In this document: piece after piece, positions 16,897-26,222 of the stretch
Position numbering within the stretch: position 1 is the first letter of the stretch
Layout: the number at the start of each line of letters is the position of its first letter
Source: JAKFEE01 sp036675815
GTDB lineage: Bacteria; Pseudomonadota; Alphaproteobacteria; Rhodospirillales; Magnetospirillaceae
DNA: 64,000 bases
Assembly (NCBI GenBank): GCA_036675815.1
Contig: JAKFEE010000055.1
Coordinates: forward strand, 124,001-188,000
Reading direction: 5' to 3'
Made by a program: the position numbers and the translations under genes
The notes under the pieces: generated by a model
The model's database searches: none
What the model was told of the DNA's origin: nothing
What the model saw: only the letters and a program-made list of their open reading frames with translations

Positions 16897-19800
16897 ATGT
16901 TCGATGTCTTCATCCGGCGTCCGGTGCTTGCCAGCGTGGTCAGCCTGCTGATCCTGATCCTGGGCTTGCGCGCCCTGACGATGTTGCCGGTGCGGCAGTA
17001 TCCGGAGATGACCAACACGGTGATTACCGTCACCGTGACCTATCCGGGTGCCGATGCCGCGCTGATGCAAGGCTTCATCACCGATCCCATTCAGAAGGCG
17101 GTGGCCACGGCCAAGGGCATCGACTACCTGACCTCGTCCAGCGCCCAGAGCGTGTCCGAGATCAAGGCCTTCATCAAACTGAACGAGGATCCCGACGCGG
17201 CGATGACCGAGGTGACCGCCAAGGTGGCCGAGGTGAGGGCGCTGCTGCCGCGCGGCATCAACGATCCGGTGGTCCAGAAAAGCACCGGCGAGGGCTTCGC
17301 CGCAATGTATCTGGCCTTCTACTCGGATCGCATGGATCCGCAGCAGATCACCGACTATGTCAGCCGCGTAGTGCAGCCCAAGCTGTCCACGGTCCCGGGC
17401 GTAGCCAATCCCCAACTCCTCGGCGGCCAGCGCTTCTCGATGCGGGTGTGGCTGAATCCCGAGCGCATGGCCCAATACGCCGTCTCCGCCAATCAGGTGC
17501 AGGCGGCGCTCACCGCCAACAACTATCTGGCCGCCGCCGGCAGCTCCAAGGGTGCCTTCGACATCATTTCCACTCAGGCCCTGACCGACCTGCGCAGCGC
17601 TGACGAGTTCCGCCGGCTGGTGGTGCGCAACGACGGTACGCGCCTGGTGCGCCTCGACGACATTGCCGACGTCGAACTCGGCGCCGAGAACAGCGACGCC
17701 TCGGTGTTCGTGAATGGCGAGAAGGCGGTGTTCATCGGCATCACCACCACCCCGGACGCCAACCCGCTCGACGTGGTCAGCGCCATCCGCGACGTGCTGC
17801 CGGCGATCGAGGCCCAGCTACCCCCCGGGATGGAACTGAAGATCGCCTACGACACCACGGTGTTCATCCGCGCGTCGATCTACGAGGTGCTGAAGACCAT
17901 CGCCGAGGCGGCGCTGATCGTCATGGTGGTCATTTTCGCCTTCATGGGCTCGTTCCGCTCGGTGGCGATTCCGTTGGTGACGGTGCCGCTGTCGCTGATC
18001 GGCGTGGCCCTGTTCCTGTTGGCGCTGGGCTTTTCGATCAATCTGCTGACGCTGCTGGCCATGGTCCTGGCCATCGGCCTGGTGGTCGACGACGCCATCG
18101 TCGTCGTCGAGAACGTCCACCGGCACATCGAGGATGGCGCGCCGCCGTTCCAGGCGGCGATCCAGGGCACCCGCGAGATTGCCGGGCCGGTGATCTCGAT
18201 GACGATCACCCTGGCGGCGGTTTATGCCCCCATCGCCTTCCTGGGCGGCCTGACCGGTTCGCTGTTCAAGGAGTTCGCCCTGACCCTGGCGGGGGCGGTG
18301 ATCATTTCGGGCATCATCGCCCTGACCCTGTCGCCGATGATGTGCTCGAAGGTGCTGCGCCACGACAGCGACCGCAAGGGGCTGCCGGCCCGCATCGACC
18401 GCGCGTTCGAGGCGGTCAGGGGACGCTACGTCCGCATGCTGCGCGCCTCCCTTGCCGACCGGCCGACGACCGTGGTCTTCGCGCTCATCGTGTTGGGCAG
18501 CCTGTGGTTCCTGCTGCAGGCGGTGCCGACCGAATTGGCCCCCGAAGAGGATCAGGGGGCGGTGATGGTCTCCTATGCGGGACCGGCAAAGGCCAATCTC
18601 GATTATATGGAGACCTTCTCCCGGCAGGTCGACGAGGTCTTCGCCGCCCTGCCGGAGACCGACAGCTACTTCACAATCAACGGTTTCCCGACGCGCACCC
18701 AGGGCTTCGCCGCCACGGTGCTGAAGCCGTGGGAGGAGCGCGAGCGGTCGCAGAAGGATCTGACGACGGTGGTGCAGGAAGGCCTGGACGGCATTTCCGG
18801 GGTGCGTGGCTCGGCCTTCGGCATGCCGGCGCTGCCCGGGGCCGAAGGCCTGCCGGTGCAGTTCGTCATCACCTCGACCGCCGACTTCCAGGTGCTGGCA
18901 CAACTCAGCGACCAGATCATGGCTCGCGCCAAGGCCAGCGGCATGTTCGCCTTCATCGACGCCGACCTCAAATACGAGAGCCCGCAGACCATCGTCGACA
19001 TCGATCGCGACAAGGCCGGCGCCTATGGCGTGTCCATGCAGCAGATCGGCGGCGCCCTGGCGACGATGACGGGCGGCAATTACGTCAATCTCATCAATCT
19101 GCAAGGCCGCAGCTATCAGGTGATCCCGCAGGTGCCGCGCGTCTTTCGCCTGTCGCCGGAGGCACTCGGCCGGTTCTATGTCAACACCGAGGGCGGCACC
19201 CCGATTCCGCTGTCCAGCCTGGTGACGCTGCGCGGCAGCGTGCAGCCGGTGGCGCTGCGGCAGTTCAACCAGCAGAACGCCGTGACCATCCAGGCCTTTC
19301 CCATGCCGGGCCTGACCCTGGGCAGCGCCCTCGACTTCCTCGCGGCGACCGCCGACGAAATCCTGCCGCAAGGCTATGCCTATGACTACGCCGGGCAGTC
19401 GCGCCAGTTCATGCAGGAAGGCGGCGCCTTGGTGCTGACCTTCTTCTTTGCGCTGGCCATCATCTTCCTGGTTCTCGCCGCCCAGTTCGAAAGCTTCCGC
19501 GATCCGCTGGTCATCCTGGTCAGCGTGCCGCTGTCGATCTGCGGCGCCTTGATCCCGCTGGCCCTTGGCGTCACCACGATGAACATCTACACCCAGGTGG
19601 GGCTGGTGACGCTGATCGGCTTGATCACCAAGCACGGCATCCTGATCTGCGAAGTGGCGCGCGAGCAGCAGGAGCAGGGGCTGTCCCGGGCCGAGGCGGT
19701 GGTCGAGGCGGCGAGCCTGCGCCTGCGCCCGATCCTGATGACCACGGCCGCCATGGTCGCCGGCCTGGTGCCGCTGATGTTCGCCACCGGTGCCGGCGCC

Positions 19801-19953
19801 GCCAGCCGCTTCTCGATCGCGGTGGTCATCGTCGCCGGCATGAGCATCGGCACCCTGTTCACCTTGTTCGTGCTGCCGGTGATCTACACCCTGGTGGCGG
19901 CCGATCGCCGGCTGCCGGCATCGCAGACGCGGGTGCCGGTGCATGCCGAGTAG
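16897..19953 (+). CDS. RND multidrug efflux transporter, HAE1 family
   Basis: Inner-membrane proton-driven drug pump of 1018 residues. It has the RND layout: TM1 at about 10-28, a large periplasmic loop, TM2-6 at about 330-480, TM7, a second loop, and TM8-12 at the end. The proton-relay aspartates are visible as D398-D399 in GLVVDDAIVVVENVHR of TM4. RND motifs such as the early FIRRPV and YPGADA are present, and FKEFALTLAGAVIISG in TM6. No TolC-like channel gene follows, so an unlinked one must be used. Substrates are unknown. Confidence 0.93.
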   Translation: MFDVFIRRPVLASVVSLLILILGLRALTMLPVRQYPEMTNTVITVTVTYPGADAALMQGFITDPIQKAVATAKGIDYLTSSSAQSVSEIKAFIKLNEDPDAAMTEVTAKVAEVRALLPRGINDPVVQKSTGEGFAAMYLAFYSDRMDPQQITDYVSRVVQPKLSTVPGVANPQLLGGQRFSMRVWLNPERMAQYAVSANQVQAALTANNYLAAAGSSKGAFDIISTQALTDLRSADEFRRLVVRNDGTRLVRLDDIADVELGAENSDASVFVNGEKAVFIGITTTPDANPLDVVSAIRDVLPAIEAQLPPGMELKIAYDTTVFIRASIYEVLKTIAEAALIVMVVIFAFMGSFRSVAIPLVTVPLSLIGVALFLLALGFSINLLTLLAMVLAIGLVVDDAIVVVENVHRHIEDGAPPFQAAIQGTREIAGPVISMTITLAAVYAPIAFLGGLTGSLFKEFALTLAGAVIISGIIALTLSPMMCSKVLRHDSDRKGLPARIDRAFEAVRGRYVRMLRASLADRPTTVVFALIVLGSLWFLLQAVPTELAPEEDQGAVMVSYAGPAKANLDYMETFSRQVDEVFAALPETDSYFTINGFPTRTQGFAATVLKPWEERERSQKDLTTVVQEGLDGISGVRGSAFGMPALPGAEGLPVQFVITSTADFQVLAQLSDQIMARAKASGMFAFIDADLKYESPQTIVDIDRDKAGAYGVSMQQIGGALATMTGGNYVNLINLQGRSYQVIPQVPRVFRLSPEALGRFYVNTEGGTPIPLSSLVTLRGSVQPVALRQFNQQNAVTIQAFPMPGLTLGSALDFLAATADEILPQGYAYDYAGQSRQFMQEGGALVLTFFFALAIIFLVLAAQFESFRDPLVILVSVPLSICGALIPLALGVTTMNIYTQVGLVTLIGLITKHGILICEVAREQQEQGLSRAEAVVEAASLRLRPILMTTAAMVAGLVPLMFATGAGAASRFSIAVVIVAGMSIGTLFTLFVLPVIYTLVAADRRLPASQTRVPVHAE

Positions 19954-20057
19954 GGCGCCCGGCGAACGTCGTGCATTCCATACTTTAGGATGAAGGGGAG
20001 GCTATACGCCTTCCCTGCCGTCTCTTCCTGCACGTGCGAGTAGTGTAGGGCATCGCA

Positions 20058-20306
20058 ATGGAGAGGGTTGTCGGTTCCGTGGGTGACGAGGGTATGGACG
20101 TGGCGCCGAATGCCGGGACTGCCGGCGATGCCGAGGTCGCGGCCGTCATCGCCGGTATGGCCGAGCATCTGATCGCCAAGCATGGCGTTCACGCCTTGGC
20201 CATCGCCGAGGCGGTGTGCACCTCGGCCGAAGCCGCCGGAAATCAAGAGCAAGCGCTGGTGTGGCGGCGCATTCGCCACCGCCTGGCGGCCGTCTTGCAA
20301 CACTGA
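20058..20306 (+). CDS. Small hypothetical protein, DUF6961-like
   Basis: An 82-residue cytoplasmic protein. The region from about 33 to 80 (AEHLIAKHGVHALAIAEAVC, then ALVWRRIRHRLAAV) has the spacing of the short alphaproteobacterial DUF6961-like helical proteins. The first 28 residues look unstructured. A weak GTAGGGC ribosome site precedes the ATG. It lies between the RND pump and an EamA transporter with no overlap. The family resemblance is from memory of the pattern and is tentative; no function is known. Confidence 0.6.
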   Translation: MERVVGSVGDEGMDVAPNAGTAGDAEVAAVIAGMAEHLIAKHGVHALAIAEAVCTSAEAAGNQEQALVWRRIRHRLAAVLQH

Positions 20307-20377
20307 TCCCGCGCATGGACTCTGGCCTGATCGCCGGCGCTGCGGCACAGTAGCCGCGGACGGGGAAAGGAACTTTC

Positions 20378-21301
20378 ATGGCGAGGGACCGGCTCGACGG
20401 CCTGGCAATGGGGCTGATGGTGGCATTGTGCGCCATCTGGGGTCTGCAGCAGATCAGCGTGAAAGTGGCCAATGCCGGCATCGCGCCGATCGTGCAGGCC
20501 GGCTTGCGGTCCTTTGGCGCCGCGCTGCTGCTGTGGGCGTGGTGCGCCATCCGGCGCGTCCCCTTGTTCGACCGCGACGGCAGCCTGCCGGCCGGCCTGC
20601 TCGCCGGACTCCTGTTCGCCGGCGAATTCCTGCTGCTGTTCGTCGCCCTCGATCACACGACGGCCGGCCGCGGCGTCCTCTTCCTCTACACGGCGCCCTT
20701 CGTGGTGGCGATCGGCGCCCATCTCCTGGTGCCCGGCGAACGGCTCAACATCGGCCAGGTTGCCGGCCTGGTCTGCGCCTTTGCCGGTGTCGCCCTCGCC
20801 TTCGCCGAAGGTTTGGGGGCGGCCGGCGGCAGCGTCTTCGGTGACGTGCTGGCCATCGGCGCCGCCATCTTGTGGGGTGCGACCACCGTGTTGATCAAGG
20901 CGACGCGATTGGCGCGCGTGCGCGCCTCGAAGACGCTGTTTTACCAGTTGGTGGTGTCGGCGGTGGTCCTGCTGCCGATGTCGCTGGTCCTCGATCGTTC
21001 GCCCTCGGGGCCGCTGACGCCATTGGTGCTCGGCGCCCTGGGCTTTCAGATCGTCATCGTCGCCTTCATCAGCTATCTCGCCTGGTTCTGGCTGATCGCC
21101 CATTACCCGGCATCGCGACTGTCGGCCTTCGGCTTTCTCACGCCGCTGTTCGGCATGGCGCTGGGTGCGCTGCTTCTCGACGAACGCGTGACGCCGCTGC
21201 TGGCCCTGGCGCTGACGCTCGTCGCCATCGGCATCTGGCTGGTGAACCGCAGACCGGCGCTGGCGGCCGTCCAGCCCCTGCGAAACCCCGCCGCACCCTG
21301 A
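20378..21301 (+). CDS. DMT superfamily (EamA) transporter
   Basis: A 307-residue inner-membrane protein with ten hydrophobic segments arranged as two EamA repeats of five (about 8-145 and 155-290). The typical AIWGLQQISVKVANAGIAP opening is present, and a GDVLAIGAAILWGATTVLIK start of the second repeat. GGAAAGGA precedes the ATG closely. Members export or import metabolites such as amino acids or nucleotide sugars; the substrate cannot be read here. The uppP gene follows after about 90 bases on the same strand. Confidence 0.88.
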   Translation: MARDRLDGLAMGLMVALCAIWGLQQISVKVANAGIAPIVQAGLRSFGAALLLWAWCAIRRVPLFDRDGSLPAGLLAGLLFAGEFLLLFVALDHTTAGRGVLFLYTAPFVVAIGAHLLVPGERLNIGQVAGLVCAFAGVALAFAEGLGAAGGSVFGDVLAIGAAILWGATTVLIKATRLARVRASKTLFYQLVVSAVVLLPMSLVLDRSPSGPLTPLVLGALGFQIVIVAFISYLAWFWLIAHYPASRLSAFGFLTPLFGMALGALLLDERVTPLLALALTLVAIGIWLVNRRPALAAVQPLRNPAAP

Positions 21302-21389
21302 ACCCGCGCGTCGGCGCCGCCGCCGATTACGCCATTGCGCGGTTGATCGGCGCTGGGCAAGATCGCCGCCATTCTGGTGACGAGGACTC

Positions 21390-22187
21390 ATGGACACGAT
21401 TCTGCAGGCGGTGCTGCTCGGCACCATCGAAGGCCTCACCGAGTTCCTTCCCGTGTCGTCGACCGGCCATCTGATCCTGCTCATCGATCTGCTGGGCTTC
21501 CAGGGGCCGCCCGGCAAGGTCTTCGAGATTGTCATCCAACTCGGCGCCATCCTGGCGGTGTGCTGGGTCTATCGCATGCGCCTGGCGGGGGCCGTGGCCT
21601 ACGCCGCCACCGACGTGCGGGCGCGCAATTTCCTGCGCAACATCGTCATCGCCTTCCTGCCGGCCATGATCATCGGCGTCTTCGCCTACAAGACCATCAA
21701 GACGGTGCTGATGACGCCATGGGTGGTGGCGGTGATGCTGATCGCCGGCGGTTTCGCCATTCTTGCCATCGAGCGCCTGGTCAAGGTGGCACGGCACCGC
21801 GCGGTCGAGGATTTCCCGGTCCCGCTATGCGTCAAGATCGGCCTGTTCCAATGCGTGGCGATGATCCCCGGCGTCTCGCGCTCGGGCGCCACCATCATGG
21901 GGTCGTTGCTGATGGGTGTCGATCGCAAGGCGGCGGCGGAGTTCTCGTTCTTTCTCGCCATCCCGACGATGGTCGCCGCCACGACCTACGACATCTACAA
22001 GAACTGGGCGGTTCTCGATTTTTCGGGTGGCGCGACGATTGCCGCCGGCTTCCTCGCCGCCTTCGTCGTCGCCATGCTGGTGGTGCGCGGGGCGATCGCC
22101 TTCATCAGCCGCCACGGCTATGCGCCCTTCGCCTGGTATCGCATCGCCGTCGGCATCGCCATGCTGGCGGTTCTGTCCTATCGCTGA
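21390..22187 (+). CDS. uppP: Undecaprenyl-diphosphatase UppP (BacA)
   Basis: Membrane phosphatase that recycles undecaprenyl pyrophosphate for peptidoglycan and other envelope polymers; extra copies give bacitracin resistance. The 265-residue product has the two catalytic re-entrant motifs, GLTEFLPVSSTGHLIL near residue 15 and IPGVSRSGATI near residue 158, and about eight hydrophobic segments. The length is normal. It runs toward the antiporter gene with only 4 bases between their stops. Confidence 0.96.
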   Translation: MDTILQAVLLGTIEGLTEFLPVSSTGHLILLIDLLGFQGPPGKVFEIVIQLGAILAVCWVYRMRLAGAVAYAATDVRARNFLRNIVIAFLPAMIIGVFAYKTIKTVLMTPWVVAVMLIAGGFAILAIERLVKVARHRAVEDFPVPLCVKIGLFQCVAMIPGVSRSGATIMGSLLMGVDRKAAAEFSFFLAIPTMVAATTYDIYKNWAVLDFSGGATIAAGFLAAFVVAMLVVRGAIAFISRHGYAPFAWYRIAVGIAMLAVLSYR

Positions 22188-22191
22188 AGCC

Positions 22192-24708
22192 TCACGCCGC
22201 GTGGCCGGGCGAGGAGGCGTCGTCGAGCGCTCCTGCCGGCAGCGGCAGTTCCATCGGCATGCGCCGGCGCGCCGTCGCCTCGATCGCCTCGCGGGCGTGC
22301 GGATGCTGATCGAGGAAGCGCTCGAAATCCGCTTGCGCCAGGACCAGCAAGCGGCAGTAGCCTAGCGCCACGACGTCGGCGACCCGCGGGCCGCCCTCCA
22401 GCAGCGCGATCTCGCCGAAGAAATCGCCGCGCCCAAGGCGGAAGCGCTCGCGCGGGAAGACGACCTCGACGGCGCCGGAAGAGATGAAATAGACGCTGCG
22501 CGAGCGATCGCCGCGACGGATGATCGTCTGCCCCGGCATGGCGAAGCTGGTCTTGAAGTCTGCGGCCAGACGCCGGCGCTCGGCCTCGCCAAGCATCGTG
22601 AATGGCTCGAGCCGGTCGAGCATGTCGGCGGTGGATAGCCGCAGGTCCAGTTTCGGCCGCGCCGCCGCCTCGCGCTCGGCACCGCGCAACTCCCGGCGCA
22701 AATGGTTGAACAAATCGTCGCCGATCAGGCCCTCTTCCTTCAACGTGCGGTAGTGCTTCAACTCCAGGCGTAGCGCGTAGCGCCGCAACGACCGCCGCTC
22801 CATGGCAGCGGCATACTCGGGGTATTGCAGGCGCAGCGCTTCCAGCGCCATGGCGGTGGCGTTGCGCCGATGCGCCAGGATGTCGGCGAGCAGGTCGGCG
22901 ATGCGGCCACCCAGCAATGGGGGCATGCGCCTCTCGTTGAAGATGGTCAGTTCGTCGAGGACCACCTTGCGCACCATCATCAGTTCGAAGCGATCGGCGA
23001 GCTGCCGCGTCAATGGCCGGTCAAAGCCCATCCAGCGGTGCAGGTGGAAGGTGATCCGGGTAAAGCCGTCGTGGGCGAGCAGGGTTTTGGCGGCCCGATT
23101 GTAGCCATTGCGGCCGTCGCTGCGGGCCGCCTCGGCGATCTGCGCGGCGTTGCGCACCAGGACCTCGATGATGCGCGGCGAGGCGGTGCCAAGCCCGTGA
23201 TGGGCCAAGACCAGTTCCCGCTCGCGGTCGGCCAGGGCGACCAGCCCGGTGATTAGGCGTTCGCGCTCGGTCAGCGCCGCGTCCAGGTCTTGCCCCGCCA
23301 CCTGCTCGGCCCGCGCGGCATAAGGGCCGGCCACCTGCTCGACGACCGCGGTCGCGGCACCGTACTCGCGCCCGGCCGTGCGCACCGCATCACGAACCTC
23401 GGCCAGCGACAGCGCCAGAACCTGTTGGCGCAGTGCCTGGTAGAGCGGCGACAGGTGGTCCAGCTTCAGCCCGCGCAGCAGCGGCCGCAAGGTGGTGCCC
23501 TGAATCAGCAGGGTGTAGAGGACGAAGCCGGTGGCCAGCACCGCGACGAAGCTCTTGGTGCGCGGGTCCAGCACGCGATTCTCGATCACGGCCAGGGCCA
23601 GGGCCAGAGTGACCGCGCCACGCAAGCCGCCCCAGGTGATGACCAGCTTGAAACGGTGGCCGATCCGCTGGCTCAGGCCGAAGGCGCTGAACACCGGCAG
23701 AATCACGAACAGGACGAAGGCACGCGAGGCCAGGGCCGCCGCGATCACCACCGGGAGCAAGGCCAGATCGTCGAGGGTCGCCTGCATGAGCATCTTGGGG
23801 ATGAGGATCGACGCCAGGATGAACAGCATCGAGCCGGCCCAATAGGCGATCTGTTCCCATACCCCGTCCAGGTGCGACCAACTGGCGGGCGACAGGCGCG
23901 TGCGGCCGACGGCGCCCATCGTCAGGCCCGCGGCGACGACGGCGACGACCCCAGAGACATGGATCATCTCGCCGGTGATGAAGGCGACATAGGCCAAGCC
24001 CAGCGACAGGCTGACCTCGGCCGCCGGCATTTCGGCGACCAGGGGCAGGGCCAGCACGACGAGTCGCGCCAGCAGCACCCCCAGGGCAATGCCGCCAAGC
24101 AGTCCGGTGGTAAGGATGAGACCGACGTCGGCTGCGTCGATGTCGGCTTTCGACACGAGCAGGCCCAGCAGGATGGTGAACAGGGTAATGGCGGCGGCGT
24201 CGTTGAGCAGGCTTTCGCCTTCCACCAGATTGGTGAGCCGCGATGGCGCCCCCAAATCGCGGAACACCGCCACCACGGCCGCCGGATCGGTGGTGGCGAC
24301 GATGGCGCCGACCAGCAGGCAGACGGTCAGCGACTGCTGGGTAAGCCCGGCAAGGCTGAAGCCGATGGCGGCGGTGGCGGCAAATACCGCGACGGTGGCC
24401 AGCAGCAGGATCGGTACCGCGTCCTCCATGATGCGGCGGACATCGATGGTCAGCGACGCCTGAAACAGCAAGGCGGGGAGGAAAATGTGCATGAACGTGG
24501 CCGAGCGGAAGGGCAGGCTGACCAGGGGCTCGACCACGGCGCGCAGCTCCGGCGTCCTCATCAGCATCGACGACGCCAGCCCGATCGTCGTGCCGATCAT
24601 CGCCAGCAGCACGCTGTGCGGCAGCTTGAGGCGCACGGCCAAAGGGTGCACCAGGCTGACCAGCATCAGCAAACCGGCGATGACGAGGGTTCCGACCGCG
24701 ATGTTCAT
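22192..24708 (-). CDS. CPA1 Na+/H+ antiporter with C-terminal cyclic-nucleotide-binding domain
   Basis: An 838-residue protein in three parts. About 1-410 is a 12-helix cation/proton antiporter with the ion-binding TDPAAVVAVF motif and an EGESLLNDAAAI helix. About 420-700 is a long cytoplasmic helical region with many Arg/Glu. About 715-815 is a cNMP-binding (CAP_ED) beta-roll with SGAVEVVFPRERFRLGRGDFFGEIALLEGGPR containing the phosphate-binding FGE. GAAGGACG precedes the ATG. The fusion implies that cAMP, cGMP or a related ligand controls ion exchange. Related eukaryotic sperm NHEs have the same logic, while bacterial examples are little studied. Confidence 0.88.
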   Translation of the reverse strand: MNIAVGTLVIAGLLMLVSLVHPLAVRLKLPHSVLLAMIGTTIGLASSMLMRTPELRAVVEPLVSLPFRSATFMHIFLPALLFQASLTIDVRRIMEDAVPILLLATVAVFAATAAIGFSLAGLTQQSLTVCLLVGAIVATTDPAAVVAVFRDLGAPSRLTNLVEGESLLNDAAAITLFTILLGLLVSKADIDAADVGLILTTGLLGGIALGVLLARLVVLALPLVAEMPAAEVSLSLGLAYVAFITGEMIHVSGVVAVVAAGLTMGAVGRTRLSPASWSHLDGVWEQIAYWAGSMLFILASILIPKMLMQATLDDLALLPVVIAAALASRAFVLFVILPVFSAFGLSQRIGHRFKLVITWGGLRGAVTLALALAVIENRVLDPRTKSFVAVLATGFVLYTLLIQGTTLRPLLRGLKLDHLSPLYQALRQQVLALSLAEVRDAVRTAGREYGAATAVVEQVAGPYAARAEQVAGQDLDAALTERERLITGLVALADRERELVLAHHGLGTASPRIIEVLVRNAAQIAEAARSDGRNGYNRAAKTLLAHDGFTRITFHLHRWMGFDRPLTRQLADRFELMMVRKVVLDELTIFNERRMPPLLGGRIADLLADILAHRRNATAMALEALRLQYPEYAAAMERRSLRRYALRLELKHYRTLKEEGLIGDDLFNHLRRELRGAEREAAARPKLDLRLSTADMLDRLEPFTMLGEAERRRLAADFKTSFAMPGQTIIRRGDRSRSVYFISSGAVEVVFPRERFRLGRGDFFGEIALLEGGPRVADVVALGYCRLLVLAQADFERFLDQHPHAREAIEATARRRMPMELPLPAGALDDASSPGHAA

Positions 24709-24732
24709 TTCGTCCTTCCGATGAGGGGGCGT

Positions 24733-25299
24733 TTATACCCTATCGCCGGCGAATTTCGGCATGCTCTCGCACCACTGGCCGGGCATTAATCCGTCGAGCG
24801 TCCATGGGCCGATGGCATGGCGGATCAGGCGAAGGGTCGGAAGGCCGACGGCGGCAGTCATGCGGCGAACCTGTCGGTTGCGCCCTTCGCGCAAGGTCAG
24901 ACGGATCCATGCGGTGGGAATGGAGGCGCGATGTCGGATGGGTGGCACCCGCGGCCACAGATCCGGCGGCGCGGCCATGCGTTCTGCCTCGGCGGGCAGT
25001 GTCGGCCCGTCCTTCAGCCGAAGGCCGCGTCGCAGTCGCGCCAGAGCTTCATCCGAAGCTTCGCCCTCGACCTGCGCCCAATAGGTCTTCGGCAGCTTGT
25101 GTCGCGGATGGGCAATGCGGCTGTGCAGCCGCCCACTGTCGGTGAGCACCAACAGGCCTTCGGAATCGCGATCGAGGCGCCCGGCGGGATAGACGCCCTC
25201 GACCGGAATGTAGTCGGCGAGCGTGGGGCGGCCGTGCTCGCGGTCGGTGAATTGCGGCAAGACGTCATAAGGCTTGTTGAACAGGATGAGGCGGGGCAA
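24733..25299 (-). CDS. rluE: 23S rRNA pseudouridine synthase RluE
   Basis: Converts U2457 of 23S rRNA to pseudouridine in E. coli. The 188-residue product lacks an S4 domain and has the RsuA/RluE catalytic core: ILFNKPYDVLPQFTD at the start, catalytic Asp in AGRLDRDSEGLLVLT, and EGRNRQVRRMTAAVGLPTLRLIR near the end. These match RluE more closely than RluB or RsuA. It is separated from the antiporter by 24 bases on the same strand and may share its transcript. Confidence 0.92.
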   Translation of the reverse strand: MPRLILFNKPYDVLPQFTDREHGRPTLADYIPVEGVYPAGRLDRDSEGLLVLTDSGRLHSRIAHPRHKLPKTYWAQVEGEASDEALARLRRGLRLKDGPTLPAEAERMAAPPDLWPRVPPIRHRASIPTAWIRLTLREGRNRQVRRMTAAVGLPTLRLIRHAIGPWTLDGLMPGQWCESMPKFAGDRV

Positions 25300-25529
25300 G
25301 GCTGGCTCGATCGGATTTGGAGAGGAAGGAACGCATCATCGCGCAAGCCCAGTAAGGCTGCGAGTTTCAAAAATTGGACGGCGACGCCATCGGGGGAGAG
25401 GGCGGCAAATACCGCTAGTAGTTAAGGCCGCGTATTAATTGCAATGGAAACCCGTCCATGCGGGTAGTAATATTAACTTACAACGTCGAATCAACCTTCT
25501 TGACTGTCACCCCTGAATAGGAGGCTGCA

Positions 25530-25853
25530 ATGCTGAGGGTTTTTCTGCCGGCCATCGGGGCGGTGACGCTTCTTGTCGGCGCCCAGGCGGCAATGGCCGA
25601 TACTCCGTTCGCTTCGAGCACGCCCGAACCTGATTACTATCTCGATGACGGGCAATACCGGCCGGCGCTTCCAGGCGAAACGTCGACATGGGATCGTGGC
25701 GAGTCGATGCTGACCGAGGATGACGAGACCCGCTATTTCATCCCCGACAGCACGGACCAGGCGCACCCGGTGCAGCCGTCTGAGCCTCAGGCGACCCTCC
25801 GTGAGGAGAGGCGCACCATGGGCTTGGCCGAACATAGGGCGCTGTGGCGCTGA
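25530..25853 (+). CDS. Exported hypothetical protein
   Basis: A 107-residue protein with a clear signal peptide (about 1-23, LLVGAQAAMA). The mature part is acidic and rich in Pro, Tyr, Thr and Glu (DYYLDDGQYRPALPGE), without cysteines or recognisable domains, and probably unstructured in the periplasm. AGGAGG lies 5 bases before the ATG. The 230-base upstream gap has an unusually AT-rich patch (about 25430-25490), probably its promoter region. No family is recognised. Confidence 0.75.
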   Translation: MLRVFLPAIGAVTLLVGAQAAMADTPFASSTPEPDYYLDDGQYRPALPGETSTWDRGESMLTEDDETRYFIPDSTDQAHPVQPSEPQATLREERRTMGLAEHRALWR

Positions 25854-25860
25854 ACGGCAA

Positions 25861-25892
25861 TTTCAGGGGCGGCATGTTGCGTGCCCCTGAAA
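25861..25892 (+). terminator. Hairpin after the exported protein gene
   Basis: A 10-bp perfect stem (TTTCAGGGGC at 25861-25870 with its complement at 25883-25892) and a 12-base loop, lying 8 bases after the stop codon. The following sequence is not T-rich. Confidence 0.6.
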
Positions 25893-25908
25893 CTGTGGGT
25901 TTGGGAAG

Positions 25909-25936
25909 TCAGGAACCGTCTCGCGACGGCTCCTGA
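25909..25936. terminator. Hairpin between convergent genes
   Basis: A 12-bp stem with one mismatch (25909-25920 with 25925-25936) and a TCGC loop, lying just past the stop of the csbD-like gene on the minus strand. It probably terminates that gene. T tracts are poor on both strands. Confidence 0.6.
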
Positions 25937-25944
25937 ACGTCCCT

Positions 25945-26145
25945 TTAGTGTATGCGCTTTTCCCAATCGGATACTTGGCGATCGGCTTCTTCCCGCGAGT
26001 AGCCGTAACGCTGCTGTACTTGCCCGACCAATTGGTCACGCTCGCCGGCGAGACGATCGATGTCGTCGTCGGTCAGATTGCCCCATTGCTCCTTGATCTT
26101 GCCCTTGAGTTCGTTCCAGTTGCCCTTTGCCTGGTCCCAGTTCAT
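25945..26145 (-). CDS. CsbD family stress protein
   Basis: A 66-residue, highly hydrophilic CsbD-like protein (MNWDQAKGNWNELKGKIKEQWGNLTDDDI, continued by a GERDQLVGQVQQRYG helix). CsbD proteins are general-stress proteins of unknown biochemical role. The start at 26145 gives the family N-terminus and has AAAGG before it; an ATG 15 bases upstream is an alternative. A perfect sigma-EcfG promoter lies 42 bases before the start codon, so induction by the alphaproteobacterial general stress response is very likely. Confidence 0.93.
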   Translation of the reverse strand: MNWDQAKGNWNELKGKIKEQWGNLTDDDIDRLAGERDQLVGQVQQRYGYSREEADRQVSDWEKRIH

Positions 26146-26186
26146 GCGCTTGCCTTTCATCGCGTGCTGTGTGCTTCAGCCCGGTA

Positions 26187-26212
26187 AACGGGGCAAAGCC
26201 GGCCTGGGTTCC
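26187..26212 (-). promoter_or_regulatory. Sigma-EcfG (general stress) promoter of csbD
   Basis: On the minus strand GGAAC (26212-26208) and CGTT (26190-26187) are separated by exactly 17 bases, the canonical EcfG -35/-10 pair. Transcription would begin about 35 bases before the csbD ATG. Confidence 0.8.
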
Positions 26213-26222
26213 TGGATACGCG

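Noticed and set aside
17818..19944. Long open frame antisense to the RND pump
   Set aside because: The product is His/Gln/Arg-rich with no recognisable fold, typical of shadow frames of membrane-protein genes.
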